From Kocuria marina (GTDB lineage Bacteria > Actinomycetota > Actinomycetes > Actinomycetales > Micrococcaceae): a stretch of DNA of 64,000 nt. The stretch is from assembly GCF_000786655.1 (NCBI RefSeq), contig NZ_JROM01000016.1:434001-498000 (forward strand), written 5' to 3'. How positions within the stretch are numbered: the stretch's first letter is position 1; each line of letters starts with the position of its first letter. The notes under the pieces are model-generated. The model had not been told where the DNA came from. It ran no database searches and was given only the letters and a program-made list of their open reading frames with translations. The position numbers were made by a program, and so were the translations under genes. This document shows positions 18,909-28,094 of the stretch, in pieces.

Positions 18909-20123
18909 TCAGCCGCGCACGTAGTGCGGGAAGCGCTCGGGGCGGTCGATGGGCTGGGTCTCGGGGCTCATGTCGATCCCGAGGTCCTTGGCGAAGACCA
19001 GGCGCGTGCGGGTGTAGACGCGCTTGGTGCGCTCGTCGAGCTCGAACACGCGGGCACCGCGCAGGGTGTGCTCGTCACGGGTGCCATCGTTGAGCCCGTA
19101 GGTCCCGAAACCCGTGCCGGGGCCGTAGCCCAGCTCGACCCCGAAGTAGTTGCCCATGTAGGTGTTGATGTGGTCGTGGCCGCAGTACAGGCCCAGGACG
19201 TCCCCGCGTTCCAGGACCGCGGCGTAGATCCCCGAGTTGACCATGCCCGTGTAGACGTTCTCGTGCTTCTCCCCCACGATCCCGTGACGCTTCACGGCGG
19301 CCGCGTGCCCGGCCTCGTCCGAGGTGAACTGCTGACCGAACCACATGTGGTGGTGCTCCCACGTGGGGATGTGGAAGTACATGAGCCCCGGGATCTTCTT
19401 CCCGTAACGGCGCTCGGTCTCCACCGAGAGGTCGGTGTACCAGCGGATCTGCTGGGGACGGATCCAGTCGTAGCCCATGAGACCCTCACGGTCCTGCCCG
19501 CCGGGGCGTTCCTCCGCGTACCGGCCGGAGTCCAGCAACCACACGGCGAACGCCGGGGCGTGGCCGCGGGACCCGCGGATCAACAGCTGGGCGTTGGACG
19601 AGCCGAAGACCTTCTGGTCGTCCCCGGGGTTGAGGTTGTGCTTGTACTGGCGCACGAACTCGACCAGCTGCGGTTCACGCATCCCGGTGCCGTGCTCCTC
19701 GGTGGAGTCCTCGTCGTGGTTGCCGAATGTCACCGCCCACTTGATGCCCCGGGACTCCATGGGCAGCACCACGTTGTTCACGGCCTGCTTGACCTCGCGG
19801 TCGGTGCGCGGGGAACCGTCGATCACGTCCCCGTTGATCAGCACGAACTGGGGCTTCTCCCGGTCCAGCACCTTGTTCATGAGCTCGATGGTGCGCCGGT
19901 CGGTGCGCGGGCCGTCCTGGGTGTCGTTGAACTGGACGATCTTGAACGTGCCGTTGCGCCCGAAGGAGAGGGGCATCCGGCCGTGACCGTGCCCGTGCTG
20001 GGTCACGAGCGCCGGTGCCGCGTGGGCGGTCGACGGCGCGGCGGCGAGCACACCGGCGGCCGCGATGGCGCTGCCGCCGGTGATCAGGTTCCGGCGCGAG
20101 GGACGTGATGTGTTCTCGGTCAT
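18909..20123 (-). CDS. Tat-exported calcineurin-like phosphoesterase
   Basis: 404 residues. Twin-arginine signal SRRNLITGG, then a hydrophobic Ala-rich stretch and AHA cleavage site near residue 36. The mature part has the metallophosphoesterase ligands: QFNDTQDG, GDVIDG, FGNHDED, a late histidine-bearing HIPTWEH, and GHDH. It likely acts outside the membrane as a phosphatase or phosphodiesterase after folding with its metals in the cytoplasm. ATG at 20123 is the start that gives an intact Tat signal. Confidence 0.88.
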   Translation of the reverse strand: MTENTSRPSRRNLITGGSAIAAAGVLAAAPSTAHAAPALVTQHGHGHGRMPLSFGRNGTFKIVQFNDTQDGPRTDRRTIELMNKVLDREKPQFVLINGDVIDGSPRTDREVKQAVNNVVLPMESRGIKWAVTFGNHDEDSTEEHGTGMREPQLVEFVRQYKHNLNPGDDQKVFGSSNAQLLIRGSRGHAPAFAVWLLDSGRYAEERPGGQDREGLMGYDWIRPQQIRWYTDLSVETERRYGKKIPGLMYFHIPTWEHHHMWFGQQFTSDEAGHAAAVKRHGIVGEKHENVYTGMVNSGIYAAVLERGDVLGLYCGHDHINTYMGNYFGVELGYGPGTGFGTYGLNDGTRDEHTLRGARVFELDERTKRVYTRTRLVFAKDLGIDMSPETQPIDRPERFPHYVRG

Positions 20124-20147
20124 GTCGTGCTCCTGGTGCGAAGGGTT

Positions 20148-20219
20148 CCGACCGCTGCGGGCGGAGGGGGTCCGGCTACTACGGGCGGTGGGGATCCGAC
20201 CGCGACGGGCGGTGGATGA
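20148..20219. repeat. Three imperfect 24-base tandem repeats
   Basis: Units beginning TCCGACCGCTGCGGGCGG, TCCGGCTACTACGGGCGG and TCCGACCGCGACGGGCGG, in tandem directly upstream of the Tat-phosphoesterase start. No protein is credible here; possibly regulatory or slippage-derived. Confidence 0.75.
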
Positions 20220-20296
20220 GTCACACGCTAGGGTCACCGCGTTACGGCCACGTGGCGCCCCGGTGTCCCGTGGGGCACGAGCCGCGCGCCGGTTAT

Positions 20297-23200
20297 TCAC
20301 CTTCTGACCTGGGGTTTCACCTCCGTTCTGGTGCGGGGGTGCGCACCGGCGACGGCGCTGTCCCCCTGGGGGGCGCGGCCCCGGGAGGTGCCGGGCCGTT
20401 CGGGGCCGTGGCCGCGGCGTCGTCCGGGGCCCTCGGCGGACTCCGGTCGCGGCGGACGGGACGGTGTGGGCCGCGAACCCAGCAGGGACCGGGGATCCGG
20501 AAGGGTCTCCGGGCGGGAGAGGTCCCACGCCTGAGCCGCCTGGATCCCTATCCCCCGCGGGCCCGTGCGGCGCGTGTGACCGTGGACCAGCAGCAGCGTG
20601 GGGGCGAACAGCACCTCACCGGAGGCGGCCTGGGCCTCGTCGAAGAACGTGCAGTCCACGGCCCCGGAGCCGTCGTCCAGGGAGATGAAGACCACGCGTT
20701 TGCCGCTGCGCATGGGCGGGGTCATGGTGGAGACCCGCACGCCAGCTACGATCACCTCGGTGCCGTTGCGCAACCCCAACAGGTCCTCGGCGCGGGTGGC
20801 CCCGTAGGAACGCATGAGCTCACCGTGCGAGTCCATGAGGTGGGCGCTGACCTCGATGCGCATGGTGTCCATCTCCGCTTTGACCCGCTCCCCCGTGCTC
20901 GGTTCAGGCAGCCGCGCCGGAAGGGCGGCCAGGTCCACGTCCCCGAGGGGCAGGGCCAGCTGCCCCTCCCCGGGCTGCGCACGGGCCGAGGTCCCGCGCC
21001 CGGTCGCGGGCCGATCCGCCTGTTCCCGCAGGAAGTGGACCATGTCCGTGTGGGAGGCCCGCGTCTCGGCGCGGTGCAACAGGGAGTCCAGGGCGCCCGC
21101 CTCCGCGAGCCGTTGCAGCGTGCGCCGGGTGGGCCGGGCGCGCACCCGCAGTTCGGCGAGCGTGCTGTAGGGCTGGGCGGCCACGAGACGTTCGATCTCC
21201 GCGGCGCTGATCCCCGTGATGGAACCCAGGGACATCCGGATCCCCCACGCACCGTCCTGGGTGTGGGGGATCCCCCGGTCCAGGTCCCCCGAGACCACGG
21301 TCCCTGGCCGCGGCGTGACCGACTCCACCCGGTGGTGGTCCGTGCTGCGGTTGACGTCCGGGCCCAGCACGGGGATCCCCATGCGGCGGGCCTCCCCCAC
21401 GAGCAGGCGGGCGGGGTACATCCCGGGGTCATGTTCCCACACCCCGGCCATGAACGCCTCCGGGTGATGGGTCTTCAACCACGCCGACTGATAGGTGGGC
21501 ACCGCGAAGGCCACCGCGTGGGCCTTGCAGAAACCGAAACTGCCGAACGCGTGCAGGATCCCCCACACCGTGTCGATCACGTCCGGGGCGTAGCCTTGAG
21601 CGCGGGCGCCGTCGCGGAAAGCGGTTTCCACGGGCTCCTCCGAGGCGGAGCCGAGCAGTCGCCGCCAGATGTCCGCGCGGGCCAGACCGCACCCGGTCAT
21701 CCGGTCCATGATGCGCATGATCTGTTCGTGGTAGACGGCCACCCCGCGGGTCTCGGCGAGGATCTCCTGGAGGTCCGGGTGGGGGTAGGTGGGGGTGGAC
21801 CAGCCGTGGCGGGCGTTGAGGTAGGGCCGGACCATGGCGGCCTGCATGGGCCCGGGGCGGAACAGGGAGATGTCCACGACGAGGTCGTTGAACTCCTCCG
21901 GTCCCATGGTCCCGATCAGTTCCCGCTGCCCGGGGGACTCGATCTGGAAGCACCCCAGGGTGTGGGTGGAGCTGATCAGCCGGAAGGTGTCGGGGTCGTC
22001 CCGGGGCATGGTGTCGAGGCTGGGCGGGGGTTCGTGGGGTCGCAACCGGGTGATCTCCTCCACGGCGTGGGCCAGGGTGGACTGCATGCGCACGCCCAGG
22101 ATGTCGAGTTTGATCAGCCCCATGGGGTCCATGTCGTGCTTGTCGTACTGGGACATGGGCAGCCCGATCCCGCTGGCCTGCACGGGGGTGCGCTGCAACA
22201 GGGTGGTGTCGGAGAGGATCACCCCGCACGGATGCATGGAGATGTGCCGGGGTAGTCTGTCGAGGCGTTCAGTGAGATCCACGAGCAGGTCCAACTGCCG
22301 GTTGCTGCGCAGCCGCTCCGCGAGCGGGGCGAGTTCGGGCCGGCGTGCGATCTCCTCCCGCAGGGTGCCCCCGGGCACGCGCCACAACTGGGTGGCCACG
22401 TGGTCCACCTCCTGGGCCTCGAGCCCCAGTGCCAGTCCGGCGTCCCGCACGGCTCCGCGGGAGCGGTAGGCGTTCTGCATGCTCATGAGCGTGACGCGGC
22501 GGGGGCCGAAGCGTTCGAAGATCCGGTGGTAGACGGCGTGGCGTTGCGCGCTCTCCATGTCGATGTCGATGTCCGGCAGGCTGGGGCGCAGCGGGGAGAG
22601 GAAGCGTTCGAAGACGAGGTCGTACTCGAGCGGATCCGCCGGTGAGATCCCCAACAGGTGGACCACCAGGGACGAGACCCCGGAGCCGCGGGCGGCGTGA
22701 CGCACACCCATGCCGCTCATCAGTTCCGAGACCTCCCCCACGGTCAGGAAGTACCCGGCGAAGCCGAGCTGGGCGATCACCGCGAGTTCCCGTTCCAACC
22801 GTCCGCGCAGGGACTCCCGGTTGAGTCCGGGCACGGTGCGGTCCCAGTCCTCGCCGGCATGCAACCGGGCGAGTCCCGCGTAGCAACGCTGGGCCAGTTC
22901 CCGGTCCGGGTCACCGCTCACCCCGATCACCGAGGCCTCCGGAATCACCGGACGGTCCACCCCGAGATCCCCCTCCGGATCCAGACGGCAGCGCTGGGCC
23001 AGGTGGTGGGTGTCCGCGAGCAGCGCGCCGTGTCCCGCCTGACCGTGGTCCGCGGCGAGGGCGATCTCCCGGGCCAGCAGACTCATCTCGTCACCGTCCT
23101 TGAGCCAGCCCTGCCCGTTGGGTTGCAGCACACCGCGATCCGCCCCGGCCAGTTCGTCGAGGGACATCAATGTCCGGGCGGCGTCCAGGACGTCCGCGGT

Positions 23201-23956
23201 CACGGCCTGCCCCGGGTGGGCGTAGCGCACGGCGTTGCTGAGCACCACGGGCAGCTGCGCCTGCCGCCCGATCTGGAACATCCGCACCGCGTGCCCCATG
23301 CTCAGGGGTACACCCTGGGGCGCCAGGTGGGTCACCGTCTCCACCACGAGGGTCCCCGCGGGCAGCGCGTGACGCCATCGGTTCAGCGCAGTGCGCGCCG
23401 CGTGGTAGTGCCGTCCCACGAGCAGCCGACCCACGTCCGAGTCCGGGCCGAGCAGCACCACGAGCCCGGGATCACCGTGGCGCGCCGCACGATGCACGTG
23501 CCGCGCCAACTGCTCCGCGCTGAGTCCGATGGGATGGGCCGCGTGCCGGTCATGAGCCCGGTGGGCGGCGGAGACCACCCGGCACAGGGCCGCGTACCCG
23601 GCTCCCCCGTTGCGTCCCGTGGCCAGGACCACCACCCGGCCGATCACCACGGGTGCCGCCGGACGACGTCGCTGTCCGGCCGCCCGATTCTGCCCGGCCA
23701 CCCGGCCCTGCGCGCCTCCCGCGCCGGCGCGCGGGGTCCGCAGCAGGGCGATGTCCACACCCAGGACGGGAGCGAGACCGTGCGCGCGGCATGCCAGCAC
23801 GTGTTTGACGGCCCCGTAGAGGCCGTCCCGGTCCGTGCACGCGAGGACCTGTGCTCCCTGGGATGCGGCCGCCCGGGCGAGTTCTTCCGGACGCGCCACA
23901 CCGTAGTGCGCACTGAAGGCCGAGGCCACGTGAAGATGGGGGAACCACATGCCCAT
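20297..23956 (-). CDS. dnaE2: Error-prone DNA polymerase DnaE2
   Basis: 1219 residues. An N-terminal PHP domain (FPHLHVASAFSAHYG) is followed by the C-family polymerase palm with PDIDIDMES, then HHPEAFMAG, and a C-terminal OB fold (VIVAGVRVSTMTPPM, then VVFISLDDGSGAVDCTFF). It carries out translesion synthesis, normally with ImuB. ATG at 23956 lies two bases past a LexA box, so no standard ribosome site fits; a leaderless message is possible. A second ATG six bases downstream is an alternative start. DUF6504 precedes it in the same orientation. Confidence 0.93.
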   Translation of the reverse strand: MGMWFPHLHVASAFSAHYGVARPEELARAAASQGAQVLACTDRDGLYGAVKHVLACRAHGLAPVLGVDIALLRTPRAGAGGAQGRVAGQNRAAGQRRRPAAPVVIGRVVVLATGRNGGAGYAALCRVVSAAHRAHDRHAAHPIGLSAEQLARHVHRAARHGDPGLVVLLGPDSDVGRLLVGRHYHAARTALNRWRHALPAGTLVVETVTHLAPQGVPLSMGHAVRMFQIGRQAQLPVVLSNAVRYAHPGQAVTADVLDAARTLMSLDELAGADRGVLQPNGQGWLKDGDEMSLLAREIALAADHGQAGHGALLADTHHLAQRCRLDPEGDLGVDRPVIPEASVIGVSGDPDRELAQRCYAGLARLHAGEDWDRTVPGLNRESLRGRLERELAVIAQLGFAGYFLTVGEVSELMSGMGVRHAARGSGVSSLVVHLLGISPADPLEYDLVFERFLSPLRPSLPDIDIDMESAQRHAVYHRIFERFGPRRVTLMSMQNAYRSRGAVRDAGLALGLEAQEVDHVATQLWRVPGGTLREEIARRPELAPLAERLRSNRQLDLLVDLTERLDRLPRHISMHPCGVILSDTTLLQRTPVQASGIGLPMSQYDKHDMDPMGLIKLDILGVRMQSTLAHAVEEITRLRPHEPPPSLDTMPRDDPDTFRLISSTHTLGCFQIESPGQRELIGTMGPEEFNDLVVDISLFRPGPMQAAMVRPYLNARHGWSTPTYPHPDLQEILAETRGVAVYHEQIMRIMDRMTGCGLARADIWRRLLGSASEEPVETAFRDGARAQGYAPDVIDTVWGILHAFGSFGFCKAHAVAFAVPTYQSAWLKTHHPEAFMAGVWEHDPGMYPARLLVGEARRMGIPVLGPDVNRSTDHHRVESVTPRPGTVVSGDLDRGIPHTQDGAWGIRMSLGSITGISAAEIERLVAAQPYSTLAELRVRARPTRRTLQRLAEAGALDSLLHRAETRASHTDMVHFLREQADRPATGRGTSARAQPGEGQLALPLGDVDLAALPARLPEPSTGERVKAEMDTMRIEVSAHLMDSHGELMRSYGATRAEDLLGLRNGTEVIVAGVRVSTMTPPMRSGKRVVFISLDDGSGAVDCTFFDEAQAASGEVLFAPTLLLVHGHTRRTGPRGIGIQAAQAWDLSRPETLPDPRSLLGSRPTPSRPPRPESAEGPGRRRGHGPERPGTSRGRAPQGDSAVAGAHPRTRTEVKPQVRR

Positions 23957-23958
23957 AT

Positions 23959-23974
23959 TCGAAACTTTATTCGA
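23959..23974. promoter_or_regulatory. LexA (SOS) box of dnaE2
   Basis: TCGAAACTTTATTCGA, a near match to the actinobacterial LexA consensus TCGAAC-N4-GTTCGA, two bases upstream of the dnaE2 ATG. The same 16 bases recur at 24487-24502. Confidence 0.85.
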
Positions 23975-24052
23975 ACTTCTGTCAATCGCGGACGGCTCCG
24001 CGGGCGACATGAAGTGACACGGAAGGACTCCGCACAGCGACCACGGGCGGTC

Positions 24053-24463
24053 TCATGCGGCGCTGACACGGAGCACCCGCCACTGATCGGTGAACTGGTT
24101 CCGGACCAGCTCGAAGGTGCGTGCGATAACCACCCCGGGCCGGACGACCTGCACCCGCCACCGCTCCTGATCCACCGCGCTCGTGCGGCTCTCACGCGGC
24201 ACGCGGACCTCCACATCCCACCAATTCCGGCGTTCGTACCAGCGAACGACGGGCTGCAGGACGCGATGCTCCTCACCGCGGTACGTCACCACACACGGCG
24301 TCCCGGTGATGTCACACACCACCGCGAGATCATCGAGGGCGGGGTCCGTGGAGCCGCCCACCAGCCCCGTGGGACGCTCCACCGGCATGCCCGCACCGAT
24401 CACCGGAACCGCGTCCCACGGGTCCTCGTACTGCCCGGTCTCCGTCATCTCCAGCACCGTCAT
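24053..24463 (-). CDS. DUF6504-family protein of the SOS mutagenesis locus
   Basis: 136 residues, no TM segments. The conserved block has VVRWYERRNWWDVEV and the following RWRVQVVRPGVVIARTFEL. DUF6504 proteins are commonly encoded beside dnaE2 and the Y-family polymerase ImuB in Actinobacteria; their function is not known to me. ATG at 24463 has GGGGAGG upstream. It has its own LexA box at 24487, so it should be DNA-damage induced together with dnaE2. Confidence 0.75.
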   Translation of the reverse strand: MTVLEMTETGQYEDPWDAVPVIGAGMPVERPTGLVGGSTDPALDDLAVVCDITGTPCVVTYRGEEHRVLQPVVRWYERRNWWDVEVRVPRESRTSAVDQERWRVQVVRPGVVIARTFELVRNQFTDQWRVLRVSAA

Positions 24464-24486
24464 GGTGGCTTAGCCTCCCCGATTAT

Positions 24487-24502
24487 TCGAAACTTTATTC
24501 GA
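24487..24502. promoter_or_regulatory. LexA (SOS) box of the DUF6504 gene
   Basis: TCGAAACTTTATTCGA, identical to the box at 23959-23974, 24 bases upstream of the DUF6504 ATG. Confidence 0.85.
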
Positions 24503-24590
24503 CTACTGAGACGGTGCCAAGATCGTCCGACACGCATAAGCGACCGACGCCACAGCGGTGTCGGTCACCGGAGAGATGCCCGCACACGGG

Positions 24591-24702
24591 CGTGGGTGAG
24601 ATCTTTGAGAAGGCTGGGCTGACGGTGCTGGCCATGGACAAGGACTTCGACTTGATTGCCGCGGTCACAGGCCAGCCGGTGGAAACCCTCACGCTGCGAT
24701 GA
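24591..24702 (+). pseudogene. C-terminal remnant of a PIN-domain (VapC-type) toxin
   Basis: About 36 codons reading GLTVLAMDKDFDLIAAVTGQ then PVE and a stop, which is the last strand and helix of PIN nucleases (the D-x-DFDLIAxVTGQP ending). The catalytic N-terminal part and any antitoxin are absent. It lies where imuB might be expected upstream of the DUF6504 gene. Confidence 0.6.
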
Positions 24703-24827
24703 CAGAACACGCGTGAGGCGATTATCGGCCCTCCCGGTCGGTGATTCTCTGCGCCGTGACCGGGGAAATACCGCGGGCCCGCCGCCCTGGGCGACGCCCC
24801 GGACCCGCCGACCATGCCACCGGCATC

Positions 24828-25597
24828 TCATGCATACTGCCGCGAGCGCATCAGCAGCACCGCGAGCACGGGGCTGAGGCAGCACGCCGCCAGGAACAAG
24901 GCCGCTCCCCACGTGCTGCCGCCGGCCGCGGAGATCAGTGCCACCGCGATCAGCGGACTGAAACCCGCCACGATCGCACCGTTGGTCTCGCGCGCCAACG
25001 CGATACCGCTGAAGCGCTCCGCCGTGGGGAACAGGCCGGCCAGGAGCGCGCCCTGGGAGCCGGAGGTGCACGCGATCACCAGTCCGTACCCCACGGCGGT
25101 CGCGACGCTCGCGAGCACCAGATCCCCCGAGGACAGCGCCCAGAACAGCGGAAACGCCCCCACGGCGCCGATGCTCACGGCCAGCAACGCGGAGCCCCTG
25201 CTCATCCCGACCTCGGGGGACGTCATGAACGACAGCGAGAACGCGGCCCGGATGAACACCGCGAGCGCGAAGAGCACCACCGACACCAGGAAGGGGATGC
25301 GCCAGGCCCACGTGAGCAGAGCGTCGTCGCCCAGGGATGCGGCCCACAGGAAGGCGACGCACGCGAGCACGATGCCGGCGGGCGGCGCGGAGAGCACGAA
25401 CGAGGTGTAGAGCCCGCGGCGTTTGGGCGACGCCCCGGAGTCCATCCCCGCGAAGAACAGCGGCCGATGCTGAGCCCGGCCGCGGTGCCGTACAACGCGT
25501 AGTCGTACCACTCGATAACCGTTCCCGCGATCGCCGCGAAAAGCACCCTGCCAGCGCCGGGGCGCGCTGCCGTGTCCGTCGTCGTCCGCTGGCGCAT
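24828..25597 (-). pseudogene. MFS metabolite:proton symporter, frameshifted and internally deleted
   Basis: The N-terminus (ATG at 25597) has AAIAGTVIEWYDYALYGTAA, the first TM segment of the ShiA/ProP-type MFS group. The frame then breaks near 25465 and a second frame carries PKRRGLYTSFVLSAPPAG, WAWRIPF and the last helices to the stop at 24828. About 80 residues are missing after TM1-2 and another block after FIRAAF, so the ~430-residue carrier is reduced to about 250 codons. Not functional. Confidence 0.8.
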
Positions 25598-25774
25598 GAG
25601 CTCACACTACGACGCCGCTCGGGCACCGTTCGGACGTTGCACACCCGGACGAAGCGCCCGGAGATGATGCCCTGGAGCAGTTCCGGGGCATGGTGTCCGT
25701 GCCCCTTTCGGGAGCGCCGGCATTGTCCGCCAGCACCCCTGTGTTCCACGACACATAGCGGTTAGATTGGCTCC

Positions 25775-26110
25775 ATGACGACATCCGTCGGCACAGCCGA
25801 CACCACCGCCCTGTTCATGCTCCACGGATGCCTCCGCTCCACCCCCGGGAACGGACACGCGCTCGCGGGCATCCTGGCCGAGAACGACGCCGCCGAGCCC
25901 ATGCCCGGTTGCCGCCTCTACCTCGTGGCCACCGATCCCGAGGATCCTGATGCCGTGTGGGTCACCGAGGTCTGGGACACCGAGGAGGACCATCAAGCGT
26001 CCCTCCAGATCCCGGCCGTCCAGGAGCGGATCCAGCGGGCCTTACCGATCATCGACCGTGAAGGCATGACCAGCCACCGGCTGCAAGCCGTGGCGGGCAT
26101 CCCGCGCTGA
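25775..26110 (+). CDS. Antibiotic biosynthesis monooxygenase-like (ABM) domain protein
   Basis: 111 residues. A single dimeric alpha+beta barrel domain with PGCRLYLVATDPEDPDAVWV and VWDTEEDHQASL, which is the ABM/quinol-monooxygenase pattern. Substrate unknown; such proteins act on quinols or aromatic intermediates. It is intact and reads alone on the plus strand inside a decayed region. Start ATG at 25775 has no strong ribosome site. Confidence 0.75.
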   Translation: MTTSVGTADTTALFMLHGCLRSTPGNGHALAGILAENDAAEPMPGCRLYLVATDPEDPDAVWVTEVWDTEEDHQASLQIPAVQERIQRALPIIDREGMTSHRLQAVAGIPR

Positions 26111-26123
26111 CCCGGCGCCTCCA

Positions 26124-26690
26124 TCACATCGTCAACCCACCACTCACCGAGATCGCCTGGCCCGTGATGTAGGCCGTCCCCGGGCAGAGCAGGAAGTGGA
26201 TCGTGGCCGCGACCTCCTCGGGGGTGCCGAGCCTGCGCGCGGGGATGCCCCGCGTCATCCCGAAGAAGACCTTCCCCGTGAGGCCCTGGGCGTCCGCGAG
26301 CTCGCGGTACATCGCGGTGTCCGTGGGACCCGGGCACACGGCGTTGACCGTCATGGGTACCACGGCGTTCTCGCGCGCCACGGAGCGCACCATGCCCAGC
26401 ACACCCGCCCGCGCGGCCGACGACACCGCGTCCCCGAACGAGCCCGCCTTGGCACTGTCCGACGACACCACGACCAAGCTCGCCCGCCGACCCGCGGCTC
26501 CCGCCGCACGCAGATGCGGCAGGACATGGCGAGCCACAGTGAGCACCCCGAGCAGCTCCGCGGTCACGATCTCGCGGGTCCACTCCTCAGTGGCCTCGTG
26601 CAGCGGCTCGGCGATGGCCGCTCCGATGCCCTGTCCGATGCCGGTCACGATCGCCGCCCGTGCGGTGGTTTCGGTGGTGTGCTCGTTCAT
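26124..26690 (-). pseudogene. Short-chain dehydrogenase remnant, active site lost
   Basis: Open frame of 188 residues against about 250 for the family. The N-terminal glycine motif survives as TGIGQGIGAAIA, but about 60 residues between it and WTREIVTAELLGVL are missing, including the cofactor-specificity loop and NNAG strand. The catalytic YxxxK is replaced: SSAARAGVLG stands where YSAAKAGVLG is usual, so both Tyr and Lys are gone. The end VCPGPTDT and ISVSGGLTM is normal. Best read as a decaying gene rather than an active enzyme. Confidence 0.75.
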
Positions 26691-26723
26691 GGGAAATCCT
26701 CCTGGTCGTGCTGTCGATCCCGG

Positions 26724-26995
26724 TCAGGGTGTGTACCCGCGTCCGGCCGATTCGCGGGAAATGATGAGCTCCATGACCTGGGTGAATCCCGCGCCCCCGG
26801 GGCCGATCAGGTGCTCGCGCGGGACCAGGACGTCCTCGCAGCGCATCAGGCCGCGGCTCACCGCCTTGGTGCCGTTGATGACCCAACCGTCGTCAGTGCG
26901 CCGGGCCGTCATCCTCGGGTTGCCGGCGTCCGAGCCCGCGTTGAAGTCACCGCGGGCGATCTCCTCCACGATCAGTACGAACCCACCTTGGGCCC
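26724..26995 (-). pseudogene. Acyl-CoA dehydrogenase remnant
   Basis: One frame keeps NAGSDAGNPRMTARR then GWVINGTKA (the FAD/substrate loop of acyl-CoA dehydrogenases). It is joined directly to VLVPREHLIGPGGAGFTQVM, which in intact enzymes lies roughly 60-70 residues further on. The N-terminal domain and the whole C-terminal helical domain are missing. Confidence 0.75.
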
Positions 26996-27106
26996 GGACT
27001 GACCGAAGCGCGCGGTGCTCGAGGCGATCGTGAGATCGCACGGCACGTGCAGCACGTGCCCGCCACCGATCGCGAGTCCGTTGACCGCCGCGATCACGGG
27101 CTTGAG
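26972..27106 (-). pseudogene. Crotonase-fold hydrolase remnant (MenB/BadI-like)
   Basis: About 44 codons reading [18 protein letters not shown] then [20 protein letters not shown], the oxyanion-hole and substrate region of DHNA-CoA synthase and 2-ketocyclohexanecarboxyl-CoA hydrolase. The rest of the ~260-residue protein is absent. It abuts the acyl-CoA dehydrogenase piece. Confidence 0.75.
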
Positions 27107-27124
27107 GCCGGCCCTCGGGCGCGA

Positions 27125-27485
27125 CGGCGCTCGGGCGCCACTGCGGCGGCCAGGACCAGGCGGGGCTGGCCCCGGACGTAGGAATCGAACGTGTGCCGCC
27201 GCTCGAAGTACCACGACTTCAGCGTCCCACCCGTGAGCCAGCAGGACCAGGTCGTACGCAAGCAGTTCGACGTCCAGCTCCACGAACGCACCGCTGCGCA
27301 CGGCCTCCTGGATGGCCTCGACCAGGGGTCGGAGCGATTCCACCTCCCGGGACCCGTTCGGTGAGTTCGTCCAGCACCGCACCGGCCGCACGCAGCAGCT
27401 GGTTCCGGCGGGCCTCCTTGCGGGCACGACGGGCCGCGCCCTCCGGGGCGAGGGCCGAGGTGTCGGTAAGTGAATCAGTATTCAT
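27125..27485 (-). pseudogene. TetR-family regulator remnant
   Basis: Starts at ATG 27485 and keeps only the first helix of a TetR DNA-binding domain ([22 protein letters not shown]). The recognition helix is deleted. The frame shifts into a C-terminal domain, [20 protein letters not shown], and shifts again into [19 protein letters not shown], the end of regulators that control acyl-CoA catabolism. Two frameshifts and a deletion rule out function. Confidence 0.75.
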
Positions 27486-27572
27486 CACGAATAAATCTGG
27501 ATCCACTTCATGGCGCGTCAAGGGTCGGAAGATGAAACCGTGCCCGGTCACCGAGCGATCGCGGCGACCACC

Positions 27573-28094
27573 TCAGCGGGCGATCGCCGCAAACACCGCC
27601 CCGGTGAGCTCGGCCAGATCCCGCGGGGCCAGGCCCACGTCCTGCCCGCGTCGGCCACCGGAGACGTACATCCGGTCCAACCGCCGAGCGCCGTCGTCGA
27701 TCACCGTGGGCAAGCGGGTGCGCTGACCCAGAGGGCTCACTCCGCCGAGCACGTAGCCAGTCAGTCGCTGGACCTCCCCGGGATCCGCCAACCGGGCCTT
27801 CTTGGCACCCAGCGCGACGGCCACCGCTTTCAGGTCCGCACTCTGCGCCACAGGCACCACGCACACCCCAAAGCCATCGTGATCCGTCTGCACCACCAGG
27901 GTCTTGAACACACACTGCGGCGGCAGCCCCAGCGCCTCGGCCGCTTCGCGCCCGTAGGCCGTGACGCGGGGATCGTGCTCGTAACCCATGGCCTCGAATT
28001 GCACGCCAGCGCGCTCGAGGGCGAGTGTGGCGGGCGTGGCCGATGCTCGTTGTGTCTTCTTCCCCACGGGTTCCTCCCATGCCGCGTCCGTCAT
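27573..28094 (-). CDS. ybaK: YbaK/EbsC-type aminoacyl-tRNA deacylase
   Basis: 173 residues. It has the YbaK fold motifs: FKTLVVQTDHDG with the conserved lysine, VPVAQSADLKAVA, ARLADPGEVQRLTGYVLGGVSPLG and a terminal VIDDGARRL segment. It hydrolyses misacylated Cys-tRNA(Pro) in trans. Intact, and marks the end of the decayed region. ATG 28094 is used; an alternative start near residue 10 (GKKTQRAS) would also give a full domain. Confidence 0.9.
   Translation of the reverse strand: MTDAAWEEPVGKKTQRASATPATLALERAGVQFEAMGYEHDPRVTAYGREAAEALGLPPQCVFKTLVVQTDHDGFGVCVVPVAQSADLKAVAVALGAKKARLADPGEVQRLTGYVLGGVSPLGQRTRLPTVIDDGARRLDRMYVSGGRRGQDVGLAPRDLAELTGAVFAAIAR

Noticed and set aside
22658-24622. Long open frame opposite dnaE2 and the DUF6504 gene
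   Set aside because: It crosses two well-supported genes and two LexA boxes and has no recognisable domain.
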